NCBI GenBank assembly: GCA_030734395.1
Contig: JAUZTG010000041.1
Coordinates: 620,001 to 684,000, forward strand
Source: Sarocladium kiliense
Lineage: Eukaryota > Ascomycota > Sordariomycetes > Hypocreales > Sarocladiaceae
Direction: 5' to 3'
DNA: 64,000 nucleotides
The notes under the pieces were generated by a model that did not search any database, was not told the origin of the DNA, and saw only the letters and a program-made list of their open reading frames with translations. Positions 12,277 through 23,495 of this stretch are shown here, piece by piece. Numbering within the stretch: position 1 is the first letter of the stretch; each line of letters opens with the position of its first letter. Made by a program: the position numbers and the translations under genes.

Positions 12277-15200
12277 TTAAGCAGCACCAGCCAGCTTGAG
12301 TAGGTTGGGGTTGTTGGCAAGCAGATCAGGCTGTGCCTTGTAAAGCATCTGGACGGTCTGCTGGAGCAAGTGACGGGTTTCGGGCTCGAGCTGCTCTTCG
12401 GGTGGGCTGAGAACCTTCTCGAAGATTGGCACAAGCTGAGGAGTCGCTTGCTGCACGGTGGAGTTGGACTCCTTGTAGAGCTTCACGATGCACTCATAAA
12501 TGGGGGCGTTCTCCTCGTAGTCTTCGGTCAACGGCAGGACGCGAATGACAGCCGGGAGTGCTTCAGCAACGAACCCATTATCAGGGTTCTTGGTCATCAT
12601 GCGGCAGATGCATCCAGCGACGTTGTCCGTCATGCGGCTTTCGTTGACAGACAAGAGGGGCTCAAGCTTCTCCCAGAGCGGCCCATACATGGGGAAAGTC
12701 TTGCCCGTCTCCCCGGAGTTCAGGATAAGCAGACCAAGGGCGTATGAGGCATTTGACTTGGCGAGTGCGTCATTGTCCCCAAGACGGCGAACCAGGGCCT
12801 GACCCAGCGAGTCCGTAAAAGGTGTAATAGCGCTGCCAGTGTACTTGATAATCTCAGCCACACCGCCGATGGCAGTTGACCTGTGGAGATCCTCGGTTGA
12901 GCTAGCGAGCTTCAGGACAGGCTTCTCAAGGATCTTCCACAGCTCAGCAAAATCGGGGCCAAGAGCAGCACCCAGACCGACGACGACATCAAGTGCAGTG
13001 TCGATCACCAGCCAGTCATACTCTGAAGAGCCACCCTCAGCGTCCTGCTCCTCCTGCTCATCGCCAAGGTCCTGCTGACAAGGGTGGGACCTTGTCAGAA
13101 TGAGACCAACGACGGTAACGATCTCCTGAAGCATGCCATCCTTGGACCCAAGGACAGCAGGGCCGCAGGCCTTCAGAGTCGCAGCAACATTGCTGTTGAT
13201 GTCCGTAACAACAGATCTACAAGTCATTAGCCGCTGATAACAGCCTATAGCTTCTGGGGCAGGCAAGTCCCAAAAATGACAGAGTATGGCAAAGTCAGAA
13301 GTAGATTAGACGCGTTCTCAGCAACGGCTTTGCCTCTGAGTGAGCTGGGTATAACGCAAGGTATTCATCATGCTGCCATCTCTGTCGCTGGGAACTTGGG
13401 GTAGGAGGGGGGGGGGGGTTCAACGTACCGTTCGCTGTCCTCAGACCAGATTGACATGGTGGCCTTCTGAAGAGCCTCGCCAATGGAGTTGATGGAGGCT
13501 GGAGGCTCAGGCTTTGCGGGCATGCCAGGCTGCCACTTGGCGCCAGTACCCTCCACCCAGATCTGGAACACACGGGTGTATGTGCGCCAAAGGGTAGAAA
13601 TGGCAGTCTTGCGACAGCCCTCGTAGGTGTGCTCGGCGAAGGGGACGACCGTCTCGATGGTCTTCTCAACATAGGTCTCGAGGTTCTGCTGGTTGCAGGA
13701 GTTTGAGATGAGATCGCCCAAAACATCAAGGGCAATCTCCTGCTCCATTGCGACGGCGGTGACAGCACCAAGATCATCAAGATCATCAAGGTCCTCGATG
13801 TCATCCCACTCATCCTCGCCATTGGTAGCAATGGTCAAGTCATCTTGGCTACCAGGAGCCTTGACCTTGACACGCTTGCCACCAACAACCACAGCGCCGT
13901 CGCCCAACTGGCTGAGATCAACACCAGGCAGGTCAATCTCCTCCTCCTCAAGTTCGAGAGAGGTGAAGAGACCCTTGAAGGTGCCTGGAAGGAAGTGGGC
14001 GAACTCATCCTTGTAAACCTTAGAAAGGTTGCTCCAGAGCAGGAAGCTGGTCTCTTTGAGACGGGGGTTGTCAAGCCCAAGCGCCTCCTCGGAAGCTGTC
14101 ATGAGATCCACAACGTAGGGCTGGAATTCCTCGCCACCAACGGCGAGAGCGATGCGGCCAAGACTGTCACAAGTGGCGCTGCGGAGCTCCATTGCCTCGT
14201 CACTATCCTTGATGGTGACGAAATTGCCCAGAACCTTCATGACATCCTTGAAGTAGGGCTTGAAGCCGTCCTCCATGGAAGAAGCAATGGCACCGATAGC
14301 TGAGGCCGCAGCAGCCTTCACACCATAATCGCTATGTTCAAGGAGGCGGACCATCGGTCCAAGGAGGTTGGGGCCATACTGAGCCATGATCTTGGTATCG
14401 ATGCCATCACCGAAAGTGTCGAGGGCACCACAAGCGCATCGAATGATGGAGACGTTCTTCTTGTCGGAACCACCCTGAGAGGCAGCCTCGAGGTTCTTCA
14501 GAACTGCGTCGATAATCTGCTCATGGTGGGACGACATCTCATCGGCCATCTCCTCGGCCAAGTGAATCAGACCAACCAGAGAAGCGTGGCGAACCTCGTT
14601 ATCAGAGTCGAGGAGAAGTCCAATAATTGTGGGAAGAAGCTGCTTGAGCTGAGTGGAGATGAAATCTGGTGCACCCTCAGCGGCGTTGCCAAGCGCGAGC
14701 ATACCTGCCATACGAAACTTGGGGTTCTGGCTGGAGGCAAAGGAGGGGAACTGCTCAAGAAGAGGCACAACGGCTTGGCGGGGTGGTAGCTCGCTGGCTA
14801 GCTGATCAATAAGGCTGATGGCGGTACGAGCTGGGGAGATATCCTCGTCATCATCGGAGTCAAGCTCGGTGACGATGTGCATAGCCTTGACCATGAGCTG
14901 AGAGGCCATGTCCTTCATGGCCTGAATCTTCATACGGCGGTAGCGCACGCACTGAATGAGGAATGCCAGAGCCTGGGAGCGGGCATCCTCCTCAACATCG
15001 GTGTTGGCAGCCATGCCCATCATGAACTCGAGCAGGTCACGAAGGTGGTTGCCGAGGAGGGCAGAATCGTAAGCGATGAAGGAGTGGAAAACCTCAAAGA
15101 CAGCCTTGTAGCTCTCCTCGTCCTCAGCTTCTACAGTGGCCTTCAAGATGTTGACCATGCTAGGAATGAAGCTCTGCATGAGCTTCAGAGCCTGAGGATC

Positions 15201-15870
15201 CTCATCGGGCTCGACAATCATGAGGATAGCGCCAACCGCACGAACGATGTTGATGCGCACCTCCTTGCTGTCAGGATCCTCGATGCGGCTCTGGAAGAGC
15301 TGAAGAAGCTGGTGTGTGTGGTCGCTGAAGTGTGTCGGGTCGTCTTCGAGGATGGCATAGAGAATGTACGAACCGACCTCGCGAGCAACGACGTTGTCAT
15401 TGGTGTTGAGCTGGACGAGCTGCTTGAGGAAGTCGTCGCCCTCGCCAAGGTCCATGTCGGCACTGACGATGGTGGCAACGAGGCGAGCAAGAGAGTGGCG
15501 GATGGTGGAAGTGGACTCCTTCAGGGCACCATCAACGAGATGGTTCCGGGCAAGAGCGCGCTTGTCCTGGGGGATTTTCTCCCAGTGCTTGACGACTAGG
15601 CGAGAGCCTTGGACGGAGGCGAGCTGACGAACACCGCCATCTTCGTTTGTGATGGCAATCTCGATAAGGAGAAGGAGAGCTTCGGGTTGGGAGTAGTAAT
15701 TCTTCTGGAGATCGGCGGTGATGGCCTTGACCTGCTCAGTGTTTGCTGCGAGGCAAAGACACCTGTCAGCAAGGCACGGAGCATGGTGAGGGGTAGGATC
15801 GACGCAAGGCAGTGGGCAACTCACGAACTTGACTGCCCTTGAGCAGCTGTGCAAGCTTGTCTTTGTCCAT
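12277..15870 (-). CDS. kap123: Karyopherin beta / importin-4 family nuclear transport receptor (Kap123-like)
   Basis: Three exons on the minus strand: 15825-15870, 13429-15745 and 12277-13216, giving 1,100 residues, close to yeast Kap123. Intron 1 (15746-15824) has GTGAGT; intron 2 (13217-13428) has GTACGT and TAG. The start MDKDKLAQLLKGSQV and the junction to NTEQVKAITADLQKNYYSQP match the N-terminal HEAT repeat of importin-4/Kap123 proteins. The protein is a chain of HEAT repeats. An acidic insert (EEEEIDLPGVDLSQLGDG, then a DDLDDL stretch) lies in the middle, and the C-terminus reads SEYDWLVIDTALDVVVGLG. By family, it carries ribosomal proteins and histones through nuclear pores under Ran-GTP control. 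Exon 2 carries most of the protein. The 212-bp second intron is long for this genome and contains a G-run. Confidence 0.93.
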
Positions 15871-16592
15871 GTTGTTGTGGAAAAGGAAATGGCGGCCTGG
15901 AGGCAAGGCAGCCTGTGGTGCAAATATGCAAAGAATGAAAGGGCTCAGGGTGGGAGTCCGCAGAGCAGACAAGAGAAGAGGAGAGTAAGGAAGGAGGAGG
16001 GAGAGAGAGAAGAGCCAGGTACGCAGCAATGTCAGAGCCTGAACTCTGAGATTGGTTCCCAACGTGCGACTGGCGGGGGAAAAATATGATGAGGAAGATT
16101 CGAAGAGGAGGAGGGGTGAATGACAGGTGGTGGCTGTCTTTTGTGCTTTGCCCCTCCGTCATGCTGCGTCTTCCAACTTTTTTTTTCTTTCTGCAATCTC
16201 ACCGCAGGGCCAGTGTTGTTTTCACTGAGGGTCGCTGCCCCGCAGAGTGGCCCCGCCTGCAATTTGGCCTCCGTTAAGGGTCTTTGATGCCCTGAGCGGT
16301 GGTTGGTTACATTGGGCGCAGGCGATGGTCATAGCGGCTTGCCCACTAGCTGTTGCCCTCTTTAGCGCGTCGTTCAGGGGAACTGGCACTTGTCGAGGTC
16401 AAGGTGCGCAGAGGAGCTTGCTGTTGATCGCTGGTAGTGCTGGCATGCTTTTTTTTTTGTCTGCTTCTTTCTGGTTGTTTCTTCGTGCCGCCCGTGTCGT
16501 CCGCGTCATATCCATGTAGTCTGTATTTGTCCCTTTCCAATACACCTGACCTCAGGTGTGTTCCTGGCCCGGAGACGCTCTTTCAACATCCC
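15871..16592. other. Upstream region of kap123 and downstream region of the LysM gene
   Basis: Both flanking genes are on the minus strand, so this 0.7 kb holds the kap123 promoter and leader and the 3' end of the LysM gene. It contains purine-rich tracts (AGGAGGAGGGAG) on the + strand, i.e. pyrimidine-rich in the sense of kap123, as expected for a fungal leader. No gene is supported. Confidence 0.5.
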
Positions 16593-17108
16593 TCAGACCG
16601 GTGACGTTGAGTCGAGGAGACACATGGTCGAGCCAATAACCAGCTTCTCGCAGTCGATACCCTTGTTGTAGGTCAAAATGTCCTTGATGTCGATGCCCTG
16701 AGCTTGTGCAATGGCCCAGCACGTGTCGTCCGGCTTGATTGTGTACTTGCTTGTGCCTTCGGGGCATTGTAGAACTGAACCCCCCGAACCTCCTCCGGCA
16801 CTCACACGGAGGAACCAGAATAGCACGAGCAGGAAAACACCGATGATGACACCGAACTGCAGCATCGGCATCATGTCGCGGCGCCACGACGGTCGGGGAC
16901 GAGAGGAGGTATCGGCGTAAATGAAGGACTGGTGAGCCTCCTCGCCAACTCTAGTCAGCTGCCCGTATTGGCATCCTGGTGCGCTCTCCCAGTAGCTGCC
17001 GTCAGCATCCTGGAAAGTGTATATCTGCGTGTCTGCGTCGTAGCCAACGCGGGTCATGCCCTCGGGCAGACGCTCTTCGTCGGTGTCGTAGCGAGAGAAG
17101 CGAGACAT
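16593..17108 (-). CDS. Membrane-anchored LysM (CBM50) domain protein
   Basis: Single exon, 171 residues. The ATG at 17108 is chosen because MSRFSRYDTDEERLPEGMTR is the conserved fungal start; the frame is open further upstream but has no ATG there. Residues 1-80 are polar with conserved GYDADTQIYTF and GSYWESAPG. Residues 82-101 form one hydrophobic segment (MLQFGVIIGVFLLVLFWFL). A Gly/Ser linker and one LysM module (about 119-164) follow: YTIKPDDTCWAIAQAQGI, then DILTYNKGIDCEKLVIGS. LysM modules bind N-acetylglucosamine polymers such as chitin. The single internal segment suggests a type II topology, with the LysM domain outside the cell or in the secretory lumen. It is not a secreted LysM effector, as there is no signal peptide. 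Confidence 0.85.
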   Translation of the reverse strand: MSRFSRYDTDEERLPEGMTRVGYDADTQIYTFQDADGSYWESAPGCQYGQLTRVGEEAHQSFIYADTSSRPRPSWRRDMMPMLQFGVIIGVFLLVLFWFLRVSAGGGSGGSVLQCPEGTSKYTIKPDDTCWAIAQAQGIDIKDILTYNKGIDCEKLVIGSTMCLLDSTSPV

Positions 17109-18095
17109 GATGGATGCTGGTCGTTGGGGATTTGGGACCTTTGAGCGACCAGACGCGAGTGGCTTCAAGCAGAATCCGTTGGCAGTCGATGAAGATGGAG
17201 AAATACGCGTGCTGCGAGATGGAAGTAACCCCTGAGAAAGAAGGAGAATGCGATATGACAATAAAGTCGCGGTTAAGTGGGTGTCTCACTCATCAGCCCA
17301 GGGACCAGAAGCAGGGCAGGAGATGCATAATGTGCCTGCTGGGGTGACCTGGAATTGGCTTCCGGAGGGAAAGGAGCATTGGAGGCCGGCCCCCAGTTTT
17401 CTGACGTGCTGCTGCTGCTGATTGGTGAGCCGCCCCGTACCTGCTCTGCCTTGGCGACGTGACTGTTTGATGTCTGCACCTGACGGGATCCATCGTGTCG
17501 TGCCATTTTCTTGAATGTCTTGTTGTTTTCCTGTACAGTTGATGTTCGCGCCTTGACATCAAACTGCAGCTGGGCCGAGCTTGCTCGTTACTTTCTCGAT
17601 CAAACTGGGGTAGTCGACGGACGCCGCGCCGGCGCCATGCATTTGGTGGCGTAGATCCACTCTGTCAAGCCTGACTGAAGTCATTCATTGCTTGAGAGGT
17701 CGCGGTCCGTCGTTATCGGTGATCAGAACTGGAAGCAGAGTGCTGTGTAGATCCAGCCATCCTCAACTTATCTCAACACGCGCTCCATTGTCCCTCGTCC
17801 TTTGCTCGTCTGCTCACCAAGGGGTGGTCACTATTGCGGAGACTCCCCCACATTGACATTCAGGCGCAATTGCAAGATCCGGCTCTAAGTACGAAACACG
17901 CACATCCTTTCCCGCCAAAGGCATGGAAGCACAGCAGATTTTAGGCGTATGACCTGCAGCCAAGCCCAAATGCGGCGACGCCATGATTGGGGTGGCCAGA
18001 GAGCATATAGACATGCTCCGTCGGCAAGTTGCCGACGCTGTCTCCTCTCCGACCTAAGTTCACGTCTGACTGCCCCTCTCAACCATCCTCGCAAG
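17109..18095. promoter_or_regulatory. Divergent intergenic region between the LysM and beta-glucosidase genes
   Basis: The LysM gene reads leftwards and the GH3 gene rightwards, so this ~1 kb must hold both promoters. An upstream ATG at 17949 is in frame with the GH3 gene and would add 49 Arg/Ser-rich residues. I see no clear TATA box or repeated operator. Confidence 0.45.
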
Positions 18096-20294
18096 ATGAC
18101 TGCTTCAAGCTTCGACTTTGACAGCGCCGTGAGCGCCGTTCGCTCCGGAAGCAATGACGTAGACTCTGCTGCGCAAAAGCTGCTCTCCGAGCTCTCAGCC
18201 AGAGAACGCCTCCATCTGCTTGATGGCGATAAGATGTTTTGGCCAGGGTTGCATGACATGCTCATCAATGGCTATAATCGAAACCCCATCGTTCATGGAC
18301 ACATCCCCCGCCTCAAAATCCGGGGAATCCGCTTCGCCGATGGACCGCGTGGCTGTGTCCTCGGTCAGTCAACCGCTTTTCCTGTTCCTATGGCTCGTGG
18401 TGCTACCTGGGATGTCGAGCTCGAAGAACGCATAGGTCTCGCCGTTGGCCGTGAATGCCGTGCCCAGGGCGCAAACTTCTTTGCTGGAGTCTGTGTCAAT
18501 CTCCCTCGCCATCCGGCCTGGGGTAGGATCCAGGAGACGTACGGAGAGGATCCGGTGATCCTTGGGGAGCTTGGTGCCGCGTTGACAAGGGGTGTGCAAA
18601 GGAACATGATGGCTTGCGTCAAGCATTATGCGCTCAACTCCATAGAAAATGCGCGGTTCCAAGTCGATGTCGATATCGATCTGGCAGTGCTGCACGAGGT
18701 GTTCTTGCCGCACTTCCGCCGCATTATCGATGAAGGTGTCGTGAGTGTCATGTCTTCCTATAACTCTGTTAGGGGTGAGTTCGCTGGTCAGAATAAGGAG
18801 CTATTGATCGACATCCTTCGTGATCAGTGGGGATTCCGTGGGTTTGTGCTCTCAGACTTTCTATTCGGCTTGCGGGATGCTGCGCTGTCGGTAAAGAACG
18901 GCCTGGATATCGAGGCACCGTTCGCTAACCTACGACACCGTTATCTACCGGAGGCACTGGATAGCGGGGTTCTCAGCGACGAGTCAGTTGACAGGGCTTG
19001 CTTGAACATACTGCGTGGGCAGCTTGATAATGCGGTTCGAGTGGACGAGGAACAGCCGAACATAGACGTTGTCTTCGGCCAAGAGCATCGAGACCTGGCA
19101 AGAGAAGCAGCCGTCAGGTCGATGGTTCTGCTGAAGAACGACGTCATTGATAACGCTGCTGCATTACCTCTTTCTTCCTCCATCTCCAAAGTGGCAGTTA
19201 TTGGGCGACTTGCCAATTCTGGAAACACCGGTGATAGGGGATCATCCGCTGTCCGATCACCTGAGGTGATCACTCCCTACGAAGGTATCAAAGCGGCGCT
19301 AAAAGCAGGCGATGTGCAACTCGAGGACTCAAATGAAGCCGCTGCTGCTAAAGCCGCCGCTCAAGCCGCTGAAGCCGCGATAGTCGTGGTTGGCTATGAC
19401 TGGCGTGACGAAGGAGAGTTCACAGTCCCAGCCTTCAAGACAGACCCCGCTCTCAAACAAATCTTGCCCCCGTCAGATGGTACGAAAGAAGCCAAAACAA
19501 CAGAAGCGATTCTTCTCAGTGAGACTAGCGGCGCGGAAGCAAGCGATGACAACGACAACTACGGTCTTGGTGCCGGAGGTGACAGAGCAAGCCTCCACTT
19601 GAGCGCTCGGGACGTTGAGATCATCAAGGCAGTCAGCGCAGTCAACAAACGCACTATTGTTTGTATTGTTGCAGCAGGCGCCGTCATCATGGACGATTGG
19701 AACAAATTGCCTGCTTCGATTCTGTACAGCTGGTACTCAGGTAGCGAGGGTGGCCATGCACTGGCTGATGTCCTACTGGGACGTGGTAATTTCAGTGGTC
19801 GACTTCCATTTTCCATTCCGAGATCTGAGAGTGACCTCCCATTCTTTGATCGTAACGCTACAAAGATCACTTACGATCAGTGGTTTGGCCAGCGGCTGCT
19901 GGACCGCGACGGCATCGAGGCGGCGTACCCACTTGGTTTCGGCCTCTCTTACACCGAATTCAAAGCGTCTGAATTGAACGCGGCGCTATCGCAGGAGAAG
20001 GAGACGTTACAAATCAGGGTGCAGGTGTCCAACGTGGGCTCGCGCGATGGTAAGTATGTTGTGCAAGTTTATGGAACGAGAGCTGCAACAGAGCGGCCAA
20101 AGAGGGTTCTTCTCGGTTTCGCAACCCTACATATACCAGCAGGATCTCGCGAAAACGCCGAACTAGAAGTGTCTACTCGTCCTCTACAGATGTGGAAGAA
20201 CGGGATTTGGGAGTTTCCCACTGGCCAGGTCGGCATCGAAGTCGCTCCGTACTCCGGCTCAGCTGATAGACTGGTGACTAGTATCGACTTCTGA
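18096..20294 (+). CDS. Glycoside hydrolase family 3 beta-glucosidase, intracellular
   Basis: Intronless gene for 732 residues. The ATG at 18096 is preferred over an in-frame ATG at 17949, because SSFDFDSAVSAVRSG resembles the usual N-terminus and the extra 49 residues look like leader translation. GH3 signatures in order: IRFADGPRG, ETYGEDPVILGELG, CVKHYALNSIENARF, SVMSSYNSVRGEF and GFRGFVLSDF. The Asp in the last motif (residue 254) is the expected catalytic nucleophile, though SDF replaces the common SDW. The second alpha/beta sandwich domain (VLLKNDV, VAVIGRLANSG, VVVGYDW) and a C-terminal fibronectin-III-like domain (YPLGFGLSYTEF) are present. There is no signal peptide, so the enzyme should act on short beta-glucosides inside the cell. 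An Ala-rich helix (about residues 409-428) lies inside the second domain. Confidence 0.93.
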   Translation: MTASSFDFDSAVSAVRSGSNDVDSAAQKLLSELSARERLHLLDGDKMFWPGLHDMLINGYNRNPIVHGHIPRLKIRGIRFADGPRGCVLGQSTAFPVPMARGATWDVELEERIGLAVGRECRAQGANFFAGVCVNLPRHPAWGRIQETYGEDPVILGELGAALTRGVQRNMMACVKHYALNSIENARFQVDVDIDLAVLHEVFLPHFRRIIDEGVVSVMSSYNSVRGEFAGQNKELLIDILRDQWGFRGFVLSDFLFGLRDAALSVKNGLDIEAPFANLRHRYLPEALDSGVLSDESVDRACLNILRGQLDNAVRVDEEQPNIDVVFGQEHRDLAREAAVRSMVLLKNDVIDNAAALPLSSSISKVAVIGRLANSGNTGDRGSSAVRSPEVITPYEGIKAALKAGDVQLEDSNEAAAAKAAAQAAEAAIVVVGYDWRDEGEFTVPAFKTDPALKQILPPSDGTKEAKTTEAILLSETSGAEASDDNDNYGLGAGGDRASLHLSARDVEIIKAVSAVNKRTIVCIVAAGAVIMDDWNKLPASILYSWYSGSEGGHALADVLLGRGNFSGRLPFSIPRSESDLPFFDRNATKITYDQWFGQRLLDRDGIEAAYPLGFGLSYTEFKASELNAALSQEKETLQIRVQVSNVGSRDGKYVVQVYGTRAATERPKRVLLGFATLHIPAGSRENAELEVSTRPLQMWKNGIWEFPTGQVGIEVAPYSGSADRLVTSIDF

Positions 20295-20836
20295 GCCGCG
20301 CTTGGACTACATGAACGATGAGTTAGTCATGCAACAACAGGAACATAGCAGATGGCAGAATGCAAGGCAGGTAGTATACGTCAAGAGGCTCCTTTATTAG
20401 GCTATCACATGCTTAAAGGCGCCAATATTCCTTCTAATGGCTGACCGAACCGTGTGACTTCGGGGATCCTCCTAGCCTGATGAGGACAGGTTCTATTGTG
20501 TCAAGCCCATGAGGCAGTGGGCTGTAATACAAGATGGCATCATAATAAATCATGATCACAGCATCGTTCGTTGTTCTACACTGCACCTTACAGCCGGGGA
20601 TCCCCGCGGGGGACCCCATCACCGCCTCCGGGGCGCGACTCCACCCCGAAAGTGGGTTGCCTCGGCTTCGATGCAAGTTGAACATCGAACAACACTACAA
20701 AGCGACTCCAGAGCCGCACATCTCGAATGGGCAGCTCAACCATCTTACAGCCTTCGAAATCCACAACAAGGTTCATGACTACAATCACGAGGGTAAATCA
20801 AGTACAGTTTGAACATTCTCCATTGAGACTCATAGC
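20295..20836. other. Intergenic region with a GC-rich palindromic patch
   Basis: About 540 bases between the GH3 gene and the thioesterase-like gene. The patch around 20594-20640 holds GGGGATCCCC directly followed by CGCGGGGGACCCC, two overlapping palindromes. It lies about 200 bp upstream of the next ATG and may be a promoter element. No gene is supported. Confidence 0.4.
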
Positions 20837-21868
20837 ATGTCTCTTGACAAGACCCCAGCTTCCATCGCGGAAGCGTCACGGGTCACGCGCCTCGACTCCC
20901 ACACATATAGCGCCCATCTCCATCATGCTTTTTGCGTGGCAGCCGGTACGTTCCTGATCATCATTCGCTGTTCAAAGACACTTGGCTGATCTGTTGCTTA
21001 AGTTCCCAATGGAGGCTACGTTGCCTCAACATTCCTGAGAGCAGCACACATCCACCTTGAACCTCGTGGCCAAACAGATACCGTCAGCGCTCACTGGCAG
21101 TTCGTCAATAAGACATCCGTCGGCCCAGCAATACTGATTGTCGAGGATACTAAACTCGGGAGAGGCCTGTCTGTCTTGCACATCACCCTATACCAGAATC
21201 ATCTCCTCCCCCAGCACCCTTGGGTCTCACCAAATTCCGTCAAAGCAGCGACCGCATACATCACCAATGGCAACATGGAGAAAGAGCAAGGTGTCACCCT
21301 CCCTTCAGGCTGGACTCTGGGACCTTCGCCGCCACTATCAGTTGATCTAGTCAAGCTTCCTCAAGGAAAGGATCCCAATTGGACCGAATGGATACACTTC
21401 CTCCGACCTAAAGTACAGTCACTTCAGAACGTAGACCTCTACCTTCCCCGGGCAGGCCATCCTCTTGCTGTCACACACGACGTCTGGACTCGTCTTGCCA
21501 ATGGCGACCGCTGGTTCCAAGATGACCTGGGATTCGTGCTCGACATCGGCCCACCGCTACTGATCGAGTCCTTTCGGCCACCTGAAGGAAGTGATACAGT
21601 TCATGAGGGCGGCTACGCGTACAATACGTCTATGTGGTATCCGACAATTGTGGCGAGTCTAGAAATCAAAAAGCGCTTGCCTCTCGAAGGCTTGGAGTGG
21701 CTTCGTTATAGAGTTGTGTGCAAAAGCATCAAGAACGGACGGTTTGATGCTGAGGTCCTCATTTTTGACATTGAAGGTGACTTGGTTGCTTTAAGTCATC
21801 ATGTCGCGATGGCGGTTGGCATAGAGAGGAATATCAAGTCCAAGCCGAAGGCAGAGGGCAAGTTGTGA
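20837..21868 (+). CDS. Thioesterase-like (hotdog fold) protein
   Basis: Two exons, 20837-20945 and 21003-21868, give 324 residues. The intron has a GTACGT donor and an AAG acceptor, and splicing yields the junction CVAAVPNGGYVASTFLRAA. This agrees with the family pattern in which a glycine-rich P-x-G-G-Y segment follows the first strand of an N-terminal hotdog domain. The second half contains LDIGPPLLIESF and NTSMWYPTIVASLEIKKRLP, and ends in a second hotdog-like unit with VLIFDIEGDLVALSHHVAM. This matches the acyl-CoA thioesterase-like superfamily (4HBT_3 type) common in ascomycetes. The substrate is unknown. It lies tail to tail with the O-methyltransferase (137-bp gap) and follows the beta-glucosidase in the same direction. 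Confidence 0.8.
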
Positions 21869-22005
21869 ACACTGATACGTTGCGAAGCATGTATTCCTAC
21901 ATCATGGAGAAGGTCAATGAGCGGATGTTCGTCAATTACTTTAACTGAAGGGAAACCCGTGTATTGCCTAGCAAGTCCCTCCTGAGCATCAGAAAGATAA
22001 GCCCA

Positions 22006-23495
22006 TCAACCTTCCCAAATGACCTCAATGAGCCACAAGCGACCGCTTGACTTCCATGCCCCCTCCCACTTGAACCTGGGATCAGCCATGGCGAAAAGAC
22101 TCTTCCAATCCGCTTCTTCTCTCTCCCTGGAATTACAAACCGTCTGCATGAGAACGTCAATCGTCCGCATGTGCTTCTCCTCAAAGCGAGAAACAGTGCC
22201 CGGGACAGGAAGCACAAAGTCATTGACAATTACCCTCGCACCCTTGCGAAGCGATGGAATTAGGGCTCGCAAAATCTGGACCGCCAGCTCGTCATTGAAA
22301 GCGTGAAGAATGTGCCTGAAGAAGTAGACATCGGCGACGACTGGCTGGGGCTCGAAGAAGTTATGGACTGTTAGTGTGATGCGGTCAGACAGCTCAGGTG
22401 GGATACTCTTCTTCATATCCTCGTTGCGCATGCCTTCAAGGTCCTGTACGATGAAGGAAATGGATGGCGCTTCGTTTGCAATGGCCACCGATACGAAGCC
22501 TTCATTTCCCCCGATCTAGTGCCATTAGTGACAGAGCAACTCAGGTTCCAGTTTATGAGAACTGACATCGACGAAAGTAGCTTTGCCCAGCTTCTTCCAA
22601 GTGTACGAGTTGACTGTGTGCGACACATTCTGTCCCTCGCTCTGTGTTTGTGCGCGCATGGCATCGTCATAACGTTGAGCACGAGGTCCTCCTTGCGCCA
22701 AGTGCTCGAAGAAGGAGAGCGAATGGCCATACGCGATGTTGACTCCCTATTAATCATTCAGCAGCTTTTCTTTATTGCATGATAATCCAGCCAAGATTTT
22801 GGTGACATACCGTCTCATTGGGGATCTGAGAGCAGGGCCACTTTTTCATTGCTGCGATAGTGTTGGCCACCGGGATAAAGAGGTCCATTGTGAACATGCC
22901 CACCCAGCCTGCCATGACCTTGTCGTCGAGGAACAGGAGCGACGTCTTGTTATGAGCCACGAATCCTGCCTCTGGCTCAACGAAGACATGGTTGGTCATG
23001 GCCTGGCGAACAAGCCGCCGCAGATTTGGCATGAGAATCGCCACACCACTGATGGCTTCCACTCTCTTGGTCAAAGCATCGTAGGATATCTGGCCAGAAC
23101 GCGGGACCGCTTCAGGAAGTCGAAATTCCACGACGGCCTGTAAAGCTATGTAGCTGACGGTCTTAATGCTGCGTCAGCAGGTGCAGCTTCAAAAGTCATG
23201 ACTTGTGGGAACGTACGTTCCATGCGAGTTCCTTGAGGGTCTCTCTCGGACCTAGAACAATGTCGTGGAGCTCACTGGTAAATTCCAGCAAGCGATCTCG
23301 GGCACCAAGAGTTGCCTTGTCGGCCTTTGCCACCGGAAACTCTGCTTGGCCATTGGCATAGTAAGAAGGAGCTTCCAGGCCTTTCTCTCGTAGCCCACGC
23401 AGCATAATCTCCGCGTTACGATCAATGTCCTTGGTCACCGCCTTAATGCGACTCATAGACGAAGCATCCGAAGGCTTTGATAAGAAGGTCCCCAT
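22006..23495 (-). CDS. SAM-dependent O-methyltransferase (fungal OMT family)
   Basis: Four exons on the minus strand: 23217-23495, 22811-23161, 22567-22746 and 22006-22515. All junctions are in phase 0 and the introns are 55, 64 and 51 bp, giving 439 residues. Family signatures: the N-terminal helical dimerisation part (RLLEFTSELHDIVLGP and LKELAW), a winged-helix region, YGHSLSFFEHL before the SAM domain, the SAM-binding motif ATFVDIGGNEGFVSVAIA spanning the last intron, and DVYFFRHILHAFNDE, where the His after the Leu is the expected catalytic base. The ending ARVIVNDFVLPVPG is typical. Members methylate hydroxyl groups of secondary metabolites. No polyketide or peptide synthase is present in the window, so the pathway is unknown. 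Confidence 0.88.

Noticed and set aside
14877..15599. Plus-strand 240-codon frame inside kap123
   Set aside because: It is the antisense shadow of the HEAT-repeat coding exon.
17949..18095. In-frame upstream ATG for the GH3 enzyme
   Set aside because: It adds 49 Arg/Ser/Cys-rich residues not expected in this family; the ATG at 18096 gives the usual N-terminus.
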